A stretch of 64,000 nt of DNA from Galaxea fascicularis (taxonomy: Eukaryota > Cnidaria > Anthozoa > Scleractinia > Euphylliidae): NCBI GenBank assembly GCA_948470475.1, contig OX419340.1:15859316-15923315 (forward strand), given 5' to 3'. Below are positions 1 through 10,900 of this stretch, piece after piece; position 1 is the first letter of the stretch; each line of letters opens with the position of its first letter. The translations under genes were made by a program, and so were the position numbers. The notes below the pieces were generated by a model. That model saw only the letters and a list, made by a program, of their open reading frames with translations. It did not search any database and was not told where the DNA came from.

Positions 1-1843
1 TAGTCACGTAATATAGCTTGGAACACTGTACTTGCGGCAGGATTTCCGTTTTTGTACATCTCTATTTATAGAGTTTACTGGGCGTATCTTGTTGTTTAGA
101 TTGCTCTAAAACTTGCTCAATCATTGCAAGTTGCGCACGTGACCTTGCAGTTACTTAATGTCACTTCACACTCTAGGCATACGAACTCTATTCCATTTTC
201 AGTTCAGAAAACCTTAAATTACTGATGTTGCCGCATTAAGCATGCAAGTTAATCTTGTTTAACACGTTAAGTAGAATCCACCATGACTACATGAGTCCAG
301 GAAGTTGGTCAGCGGTTTCTATCAACTCGACTAAGCGCAGACAAATTTTCATGTACCACAGAAAGACAGTCCCACAGGTACGTAAAAAAGCACTTTGATC
401 AATTCAGCGTCTGCCGTTTGCTCTATCTTCCTACTCAGATGTCTTCTCTGGTCGGAACCTCTGCCCAGATCGATTGAGCTCTCCAATGAACAAAATCATC
501 ATCTGCATGAGGATGATGCAAATTTCTTGTCTTGCACCTGAGTGCATACTTGAGCTTCTACGAAACTACATTGTTCTTGAGCTCGTCACATTGCACTGCA
601 CTGTGAACGAATCTTCACTTGGGTTCACGACACATACGGCGGCAAGGTGATCATTCCTACAAAGTTTGCAAATTCCTGTAAGCAGTCAAGCATTAAGTCT
701 TGGAAATGTACAGTGATTATCTCATTTCCTTGAATATCCTTCCACTCAAATAATGCGCACCTCACCTCAATCGAGAATAATGCATTTGCTTAGGACGACT
801 TAGAATTGCGTTGCGCTTTGAGTTTCCATGGTTCTTGTCAGAGAAAGTCTCGTTCGTTGCACCCTTTCCGATTTTAGATAACCCCTGATATAATGGTAAT
901 GATAGCTAATTACATTCCTTGACTAATAGCCCCTTTTGGGCCAAACAAATATCGTCCAGGGTGACCAACACTACACATCTGATCATTCCCATAACTTAAG
1001 CTTAAGGGTGTCGCAACAAGATCGGTAAGTTGGAGACTACTCCTGATCCGAATAAAAAGATCTGTATTATCCTTGATTTCGGCTTTGATCCATGATCCCA
1101 TTGGTGTGATTCCTGATCTTGAGCCTGGTTTTACATATCCTAGATTTCGCAAAATTCGATGCCGTGGAGCGACAACTGGGTAGCACTCTCTACAGTGGAG
1201 CCAGAAATTAGTACCATTCTAAGATCTGAATGATGATTTTTAAAAAAGAAACGGTTTAATATCGGGCGTTGCCTCCTACACAGACATTCTTCCTTCTCTC
1301 CGTTGTTGGGGGAGGGAGATTACTTGACGAGGCCAACGATTGTCTGCATAGGAGGCTATTTCAGAAGTACAAACCGTTCCTTTTTTATAAATCATCATGC
1401 AGATCTAAAGATGGTAACCTCCCCTGTAAAACTCTCTTGTTTACTTCCTACCCCCACCCCCTCCTCACTACGATCCCGACTTTAAGTTTCAACCAAGGGA
1501 GTGTCACGAAGAGACAAGTATATATTCCTCCCTTACTGGCTCCGACTGAAACGAATGTGCTCCACTTTGACATGATTTCTATGCTCATATCCGATTCCTC
1601 TTGCTCCCCTTTCTGGCTTGCCCTTGTGATTTCCATTAAGAGAGTGCGCACATTTTCTACTTGGTAGCCTAAACATGCCATGTTCAACTCAGTGTCTCGG
1701 ACATATTGTCACGTTACTGCCGTCTTTATTAGGATTCTACTCTGTGATACTTCAAGACTGTCCTCAGATGCGACCGGATGCCCTTTTTTACAAGAGGTCA
1801 AGGGAAAATATTCCGTGACCCACGGGTAAACGTGGAGATACCG

Positions 1844-2584
1844 GGCGTTTTCCGTTTACCAAAAGATTCCGGGAAATTCTGGAAACTTCGGTGAAAAATG
1901 TTTATTGGTGAAGGACGTGTTCCATTTGACACAGTCGTCCCATTCATTCCCTTCACCGTCCGATATATTTCCCGCCAAAATACAAAATGGCGGCACAACT
2001 TTTGTTGTCGAACGAAAAGCTGGACTTCTCTTTGGAAGAATAGTCTCGTTAATTCATATGATGATTTCATTCCTATCCTGGCGGCGGTTGCAACCTATAC
2101 GAGGCGCGATCTTCACAGATATCAAGGTTTTTAATGAAAATATTTTACCTGCATACACTGTCGATCAATTTGAAAGCCAATTCAGCATGACTCGAGGGAC
2201 CTTTGAACTTCTGTGCCGAGAAGTACAAGCCACAGGAAGAGTTCCTCAACAACACGCGTTTGGAAGGCCTCCAATTCCCCTTGATAAGCAAGTTTTAGCA
2301 TTCGTATGGTTCATAGCTAACTTCGAAGTGATACGTTCGGTGTAGCCGCCATATTTCCTTACCGAAGATATGTTCGAGAGTGGCCTGGAACTGAAAAAAA
2401 AACCTTTATGTAACCCGTAACATGCAGTTCCATCGGAAAATTTCCAACGGGAAAACGAGACTACCTTTTCAGAAGTTCAATTTTGTCCGGAAATTTTCCA
2501 GTGGAACGAACCAAAAAATTATGTTCCGCTTACAATTCAACCGAAATTTCCAGAATCTCTTAAGCTTGGTAAATGGAAAACGCC
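1844..2584 (+). mobile_element. PIF/Harbinger-like element, internally decayed
   Basis: Terminal inverted repeats are visible: GGCGTTTTCCGTTTACC at 1844-1860 matches the reverse complement of 2568-2584 with one mismatch. Between them lies a short transposase-like reading frame. Related termini (TTACCATTTAC / GTAAATGGTAA) occur at 31084-31427 and 47151-47395, so a family of these elements is spread through the window. At 741 bp it is too short to be autonomous. Confidence 0.6.
2130..2345 (+). pseudogene. Harbinger (HARBI1-like) transposase N-terminal fragment
   Basis: About 70 residues resemble the helix-turn-helix start of PIF/Harbinger transposases: a stretch reading FSMTRGTFELLCREV, then GRPPIPLDKQVLAFVWF, ending in a stop. 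The family protein normally runs past 300 residues and has a DDE nuclease domain, which is absent here. The frame is open further upstream to 1905, but that part does not look like transposase. It is a relic within the 1844-2584 element. Assignment is by motif recognition only. Confidence 0.6.
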
Positions 2585-3243
2585 TACAGTATATATATTA
2601 ATTTTTTTTTTTCGAAAACGTTACAAACGAACAAACAAGAGGAACTATGCTTAACTTTCGAATGTGAGATCATCTATAAATAGAGATGTACAAATACGGA
2701 AATCCCGTCCACAAGAAAGTGTTCTAAGCTATATCACGTGACTAGTTCAGGTGACACCCATACGCCTTTAATCTGATTTATATAATATAACCTCGAATAA
2801 AGCGAATGCAAATACACTGAACTGCCCATAACACAGTTCTCTGAAGACGTTCAGAACAGAATGTCCCTTTACAGGTAAATATATTAACTAGCAAGTCAGC
2901 TATCGATTAAAAGTTTGGCAATTTCTTTAACGCTGACTAAGGTCTTTGCCCCTTGTTCGCACGGATGGATGATATCGCAGATTCGAGAAAATTAATTTGC
3001 ATGCCCGATGCCTCAAATCAATAATTCAAGGTTTTTTTTAACTCTGAAAGGAACATATATTTTATGTGTGAGCTCAAGAGTCAGTCTGTGAGGGCAAACA
3101 ATAATTTCAGCAAAGAATGTGAATGACGATTGATGCGTTTGTATGCCGAGTGTTAAGTAGGTGTGTAACTGCGAGGTCAAGTGTGTGACCTGCGATGATT
3201 GAGCAGGGTTTAAGAGCAATCTAAACAACAAGATAAGCTAAGT

Positions 3244-4438
3244 AAAACTTGCATCTAATGCCTCAATGCTTTCGAATCTAAATATCACTGTAGTTCATTC
3301 CTATATTTCGATCATACGAATAGAATTCAGGTGTTATGCTCGTGATGCAATGTTATTTTAAAGATTATTGCGAGGAATTTTGCGATCAGTTACCTTCAAT
3401 GGCCATAAATAAGATTCAAAGACACTGTTTATGTCATTAACGTCGAAATAACGTTAACAAATTGATTCTATAATATTATACTTCCCTAGATTTCTCCCTT
3501 CTCTCTTTGTTAAGACTGGTCTTTTGTCACGTTAATTAAACAACCATTGTCACCTAAAGATAACAGATGCCAAAAAATTTATTCGTGATTTCATCAGTCC
3601 AAGAGTGGTTCTTAACCTTGGTGAAATTAGTTTTCAAAAAGAAAGTTGGACTTAAGCGATATTTGAGTCAGAAATCTAGCTAATTTGCCTCAATGCTAAA
3701 TCTTGCGTGACATAGCTATGCAATGACAATTCTTGATTGGTACCTGTCACTTCAAATTACTTGAAACTCAAGTTGTAAGCTAAGATAGGTCTAATCTGTT
3801 TTTGTGTGAAATGGCAATAAAATTTATTGTATTCTGCAACCAGGAGTGCAGTCTAAATTTGATGCTTATTTTAATGCAATTTTTGAGATTTGGGGCAAAA
3901 AACCAAGGGGGGTGGTCTAACTCTTAAGGGAAGAATCGCAGAGCCGGCCCACTTTGTCTTTTAGAGTTGTTTGGTAGTCCCTTCAATCTGGCAAAGTTTC
4001 ATCCAAATCGGAGAGATGGAATGTATCACCCCTGCCTGGTCTTCTGGCAAACTCGGTCTTAACTTCTACTTTTTTTTCCACCCGACCCTAGTCAGGGTAG
4101 ACGCTCCTCAAATATTTCAGTCTACAGTTTTTGTTGAGTCATCAGTCAGTAGGCGCGACGGATATTCGGAAAAAGAGCGCTAAACGAGGGGATGTTCATC
4201 ATTCGTGTTCTTTCGTATTCCGGCATGAAGCTTTGGTAAGACCTGCTAGCGGAGACGAATCTGTTTTTCCAAACGAAGCCCTCTGTAGGATGTCTCGAAA
4301 CCCCAATCATGATCACACCACTTTCCAAAGCAACTGAACCAGCCGGTTATGTATGTCATGTGCTGTTATGTATGACTTCAATCCTTGTACGGTATGATTG
4401 GTAAAACTGTTCTGTGCGCTGACTTCATTGTTGAGGCC
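3244..4438. other. AT-rich stretch, no gene seen
   Basis: Short open frames here lack splice signals or family resemblance. Since EXOC7 exons begin at 4948 without a start codon, this is probably part of an EXOC7 intron, an inference from gene structure alone. Confidence 0.4.
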
Positions 4439-4712
4439 TAGAGTGGTTTTTGGTTGAGGGTCGTAAAACCAAGCCCAAAGCAGTTCTGACTAATCACAAG
4501 AGACGGAGACAGCTCATTGAACCAATCAGAATTTGAAATAATTACATGCAACCGGCGCCAAGCGCGGGAAAATGCGCGCGTGCAACTCGCGATTGGTTTT
4601 GGTTTTACTTCTCATTGGCTGAGAAAATGGCGCGGGTTTTGTCAACCAATCAGAGAGCAAAGTAGAGAAAACCAAAGCGAACGCGAATTACTTTCGACAC
4701 CTGATTGAAAAC
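4439..4712. repeat. MITE with degenerate terminal inverted repeats
   Basis: The left end (GAGTGGTTTTTGGTTGAGGG) pairs imperfectly with the right end, which contains CTTTCGACACCTGATTG. The inside is rich in CAATCAG/GATTGG motifs and GC-rich patches. The same right-end signature, ATTACTTTCGACACT, occurs at 8258-8271, so at least two copies flank EXOC7 exons. Confidence 0.5.
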
Positions 4713-4947
4713 CGTTCCAACATTCTTTTCACGAAGTAGTGATTTACTTAAAAATGGAAATTGGACTGAAATAAGTTTCTATAGCAAACTTTCAAGTTCT
4801 GTGGTGGTGGTAAAAACGCAATGCGCACCTCATCACTGGTTGAAAATCATGGAAGATTGAATGCAAGGGAACGTTTTAGTCAGAGCAGGGGATTTAAAGA
4901 GACAAACAGAAAAATGTTCAACAACTTCTTTCTTCTTTAACTTCCAG

Positions 4948-7900
4948 TCTATTATAAACATTTTAAAGCGTCATTTCAACAAGCACAACTACTCAGCCAT
5001 CCAGCAAGTGTTTCCTATTCTCAAGGCCTTCAATGCCATTCAACCTGATTTTTATGTCACACTGCAGGTAAGTAAAGGTATTACTTACTATCATGTCTTA
5101 ACCCAGAGAGAGATCTCATAGGGTAGCCAACGAGCAGGCTCTCATTGGTGCTGCGACTCGAGCGGCTAAGCCGGGAAAGACGAGACGGCGAGCGACCTGG
5201 CACGATCCTTTCGCCGGGTCGCTTCGCTCTCCGGTTCATCTCTCGCGGTTCCCCGCTCCTACCGCAGCGCCTATGAGAGCCTGCTCGCAGACTACACATA
5301 AGTTTACTTTGGCACATACGAGACAAGAAAAGTAACAGTGAAATCACTTGATTTGAATATGAATCTCATGAGAAGGAACATGAGTGTGGTGTGTTTCGAA
5401 AAAAAGGTTTAACGTGCTGTTGGAATAAGAGCGAGTGCCTTTAGTAGGTTGCATCGCTGGGCTAGGCACTAGATGTTACAGCTGTGAATGTATGGGTAAA
5501 TGTGCGCGTCTGGCTTGTGTGATTGAGGAATTCTGATAACTTGAGTTTAAAAATGGGACGACCAGGGTGCAGATTACAGTGTTTTCTGTTAAAATCCAGT
5601 GATGTAGATGCTCTAGAAAGGAAATAAAGCAAACTACGTTACATGATTGACAAGTCTTACTTGTTTGCCCTCAGATTTCCTTAATCGGCTGCCTCTCACT
5701 GTAATCTCTTACAAGAATGAGGTTGTTTTCGTAATTAAATTAACTTCTTAATCTGTATGAAGTAACTACTTTTTTTATTCATCGTATAATTTGATTCATT
5801 TCAATTGTAGGAGACATTTCACAGAACGCAAGGACAGTTCCCAACACTTATTCATTCTATGGAAGCTACGGTGAGTTAATACGCAAAGTAAAGTCATAAC
5901 TGCCGTCTTTTTTAACGTAACATCATCACATGCAGGTGCGTGTTTGCGAAAGACAGTAGGGAGCTTAAGCAACAACGCCACAAAAGAATGCGTGGGATTA
6001 ATGAGCAAAAACAATACTCTAGACGTGCGTTTTAGATTTTGGTACATTTCTTTGCCGTCCTCTGCAAAACAACGACGTGAAATGACCAAATTTTAGGTTT
6101 TTTCGAGAACGTGACCGCATGACGGCAAGTTTTTCTTTCGCTTTCTTTGCTTTAACACCGTTCACAGTAATTGAGGCCCTGGACAGCTCGCCAGCATTTT
6201 TCATGTTAAACAAATTGGAATAACCGCGAAAGAGTTACAAAAACGAGAGGTTGTGGTTTGAAATGACGTTGTCGTTGCCGTCGTCGTCGTCTATGCTTAA
6301 GGTCCCTAATTTAATTGGTAGTAGACGAATAAAAGTCAAAGTAAAAACTGTAAACCGCTTTGATTAGAGACTACCACTGTTAATTTCCGGGTAATTGCCA
6401 CAGCAGTTTGGGGAACTGAATGTTTCTGTAATGAAAAGTTTCTCTTATTGTGAAGGAAAAGGGATGCAGTAGAATGAAAGTTTTTGTTTTGTTTTGTTTT
6501 GTTTTTTTGTTTCTTTTTTGTTTGTTTGTTTGGCTTTAGAACACAGGGTGGGTCTGTCCTGGTTTCCTAACCAGACGCTTGATTCGTCGAAGGTGAATAA
6601 TGCATCCAACGTTTATAGGGCTGACTAATAGATTCTCTTTAACAGGCCTCGAATAAAATTCATGTCACAGCTGTAGAGGAAAGTGTTTTGAAGTAAAGTG
6701 CCAAAACGGGTGTTTTTTATGTCATTAGAGAGCTTTAGCAATGAGGACGGCAACGACAACGGGAACGCTACAAAACAATGGGCTTAATGAGCAAAAACAA
6801 TCGCTCTGCACGTGCGTTTCACATATTGGTACATTTCTTTGCCGTCCTCTGCAAAACCGCAACGTCAAATGACCAAATTTTATGTTTTCTTAACTGAGAA
6901 CGTGAGCTCATGGCGGCAAAGTTGTCCTTCTTTTTCCTTGCTTTAACACCATTCATAGTAATTCAGTTCCTGGACAGTTTGTCAGCATTTTCCAAGTTAA
7001 ACAAATTTCAATGATTGAGAAAGAGTTACAGAAACGAGAAGTTATATTTTAAAATGACGTTTTTGTTGCCGTCGCTGTCGTCGCTGCTAAAACTTGCTAT
7101 TATGTTACTTGGGACTGGTGTGGTTTTAGAGCTAATTCACTGCGATTATCTTGCCCAGTGGTCGTATTGCACCCATCATTACTGAGATGTCATTTTAAAA
7201 TCCGGACTTCATTTCTGATTTTATTTTGACGAGTTGTATGTCTTTAGTCTTTGTTTGAATGGTTTAACTTACATTCAGTCAACTTAAATTGACCGTGCTC
7301 CTTGTGTATATATTTTTTGTTTGTTTGTTCAGTCTGCCAAAGCTCTTGATGAGTTTGCTGAAGGGATTAAGGTAAGCGTCGAACAAATCATTTTATTTTT
7401 TACACAATTCTTTAACTGTTCTTTAGAAATGCATTTCGTTGCAGTAAGTCCTGCAAAGGTATAGTCTGTTGAAAAATTGTTCATGGATTTTTTTTTTTAG
7501 CATGGTCCTGACAAGCATTCTAACTTGCCAAGCGATGGTACGGTTCATGAGCTCACCAGAAATGTAAGTGAAGGCGTCGCTTAGTTTACTTGTTCTCTTT
7601 GACAGTAGGGTCACCTCGCAGCTCTAACATGGTCTCACGTGAATGGCTCGGTGAACAAGGAATAAACTACAGAAACAGTGGATCCTATCCCTAAAACAAT
7701 GGAGCTGCGACACTATCTCCACCAATGAAATTTAGAGGTTATAGGAGGTGCGAGGTCACCCTGACAGTATCTGGAAAAAGTGGGCCTGTCAGAGAAGTGC
7801 GATTAAATGTATTTGTCTCTAAATAAACAGCACCGAGACTTTCATGTCGGTGTGATTTATTCTGGTGTCAATTTTGGTGAAATTAAGTTGTTGTGAAATC

Positions 7901-10900
7901 AAAAATGTTTCAAACTCGGGCATGGGGAATGGAGCTGAGACGTGGCTACCTTACACTAGGTGCATACTCAGTTCTAGGCAAATAGGGCAGTATAGTTTTT
8001 GATCGAGTGTCATAAAACCAAAACCAACATATAGGTAAATTTGAGGTAACTTTCCGCTTCAAAAAAACGATGGCGTTGCGTTTAGACGTCCTAAAAAGTA
8101 ACAAGAAACAGTAGAGTAAGGGTAGAAGGCTTTATTTGGCTAGGTTTTAACGGTAATTTTTTTTAAGCTTTTGATGTCACACCACGACTGGGATACCTGT
8201 GGTTTTACTAACCCATAATCACAGAGTAAAGGAAAGCAACACCAAAGCAAAGGCAGATTACTTTCGACACTAAGAGAGGATAAAGGTCAGAGAGTTAATC
8301 CCCCATATGGGCCCTATCCCCATCGTAATACCTCTTAAGTTATTTTTAGATCGCGCACGACGCGAAGCGTTGCGTGGGGATTCGCCCAGCTGTCAACATT
8401 GGTAAAAATGGAGACATGATTGGCTATCACTCAACCCTCTTGGGAACACCAGATCCTGGAGGACATCTAAAAATAACTTTAGAAGGATTACGTTGGGGAT
8501 AGGGCCTATATGGAGGATTAATTCTCTGGTCCTTTATGCTCTCTTGTCGACACTGCTCAATTACTAGTGCTGTGAATTCTCGCATCTCGCATTTTCTTTA
8601 TACCATTCTTGTGACATACTTATCCTTTTCGTCTTTGTTATTGTCGCTTTCCTCAGACGCTCATTTTTATGGAGCAGCTGCTGCCTTACGTTGAGACAGT
8701 CGGCAGCATGTTAGTCACCATGCAAGGTGAGAAATCAGTTCACTTACTGCAGTAAGGATTGGATTAGCATGCAAGCCAAGTTTAAGTTTACATAGTTAAG
8801 GGGGAACAAAAAATGGTTGCATCGCTAAAACACGAGTCACTCATTGAGTTTCCAAAATTTAGGAAAGGCCCTCGCTTTTAATTTTATTTTTGGGCGGGGA
8901 TTTTTTTCTCTCAAACTTGCTGCCGAATTGGACTAGTTTTTTTAGATGCAAATATCGAAATCGACTTTTTTAAATAGGTTCTTGTAAAGTATTGAAAAAC
9001 ATCATCCCCTAATCTTTTTTAAATTGGTTCTTGTAAAGTGTTGGAAAAGGTCAACCCGTACTTTCTTTTGAATTGTTTTGTTTTATTTTGTTTTGTTTCC
9101 GGCTTTTTCTTTTTCAGAGGACCAGAGCGGAAATTTCTTTACCCGAGAATCAGAGTTGTTCACGAGAGTCGTTGCTGAATATGCTCGTGAGTATTTTTTA
9201 CCTGTTCGTTTCTTTTGAAGCGGAAGTGACTCTTTAAAGTTGAGTCCCGCTTTTGTATTAGAGGCTTTGTCCAAGTCCCGACTTATACTGTTTTACTGAT
9301 CACAATCAAATTTCCCTTTATAATGTTAAGGCTAACTCGGTCACAAGAGTTATGAGAGCTGAGAATATGATCAAACACTATAAATACTTTTGACACTTGT
9401 TGTGATCCTAAGAATGCCCGTAACAAGAGGATATGACCGTCCCATTTTTTTTCTTTTGAAGCATTACATTTTAAATGACTCCTTTCAATTGTATACATAA
9501 CATCTCTTATTATCTCTCTCAGTTAGTACGCGCGCTGTGATTGGTCAATTTTGCGCGCCGTTTTCTATCGTACGGCCCGCTAAATTTAAAAGTGGCCACT
9601 GCATTCAATTATTTTCCTAATAAATATCTTAATAATCTTGTTTTCTCGGTCTGTATTGTAAGTTAAGAGGTATATATGATTCTCATTCAGAACGTGTCCT
9701 CGGAGCCCTGGGACTGAATCTCGAGCTGAAGGCCAGAGTGTATGAAGCACCTACTCTGTCCTCTCTCTTCTTACTCAATAACTACAATTACATTGTCAAG
9801 GCTCTGCAACGGTGAGACGTCTTTTATGTACTTTTTTAAACCTTGCCATAGAAAGTAAAGCCAGTTAGAATGCAGAAAATTCGTTGTATATCCGTCGGTA
9901 TTTCACTGAACCTTCCCATGGTGTACCACATTGATTATGTAAGGCTGCGTATTTTCTATGATACGGTATGAAATAGTTATGCAAAGCTCTCCTCGTGGTT
10001 TACCATGGAATATCCCACTCGTCACTTTAAGGCTGAAGGCTCGTGTGTATACGAAGAAAACACAAGTGATGCGTGGAATATTCCACGGTATGCCACTCGA
10101 AAGCATTGCATAACTAGTATGTACACTTTTATGTGCTCTATTAAATAAGCATTCTGTGATGCAAGTTTGAACAATCCGTTAAATCCACACGCTTTAATGT
10201 GGTACAGGCCGTGAACGCGATGTTCAAACAAACAGCGCTTGTCCAGGGAGATTTTTCTAGTTTCTGAGTCCAAACGTTACTGGAATTAAGAGTAAGTGCT
10301 TTTTAAGGAACGGAAGTTAAAGAGTCGTCTTCATAAGCTCATCTTCTGATAGAACTTCTGCACATTCGTATTTGAGATTTCATATCCACTCGGATATTAC
10401 GCAAATCGCTGTGAAATATCAGTTACAAAAAGTAACAGAATTTTTGTCAATTAGTAACTCACTTTTTAATGACAATTGTGTTTTCCCAGATTCTCCTTGA
10501 TTACTCGCGATCAGACCCCTTCGATTCGAATTATGATTCCCTGATTTCCCTAAACGATTTCTGTCCCATTTGTAATTTAATCCATTCGATAACTTTGTCA
10601 TTGTTTTATTTAACTGCCTGATATTTTGTGTGATCTTTGTCTTGAAGACATCAAAAGTTGTTCAAAGAAAACATATGTAGAGCATAGAACTATTGACTGT
10701 GTTTTCGCCTCTCTTCGCTGCAGGTCAGGTCTTCTTGCTCTTCTTCAAGATGGGGGGATCGCGGAAGTTGAAAAAGAGTACCAGCAACTGATTGACGAAC
10801 AGAAAGCCACCTATCAAAAATGGTATATAAATGATTGATCTGTTGATAGATATTACAGCCGTTTCTCTACAGACAACAAATGTATTATTGTTTTGAAAAG

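Larger units (their letters stand above)
1..3243. repeat. Composite long inverted-repeat transposon cluster
   Basis: Bases 1-72 reappear in reverse complement at about 2672-2744 with only a few mismatches; both copies end in the TAGTCACGT..ACGTGACTA block. Bases 73 to about 255 reappear, more diverged, in reverse complement at about 2995-3243. The order of the two right-hand blocks is swapped relative to a simple terminal inverted repeat, so this is probably two nested or rearranged copies of one DNA-transposon family. The left limit may lie outside the window. A Harbinger-like element sits inside. No complete transposase is visible. Confidence 0.65.

Noticed and set aside
4861..5121. Frame starting MQGNVLVRAG as a start for EXOC7
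   Set aside because: The conserved EXOC7 reading starts at 4948 right after a TTCCAG acceptor; the upstream part is intron read-through, and so is the end past 5067.
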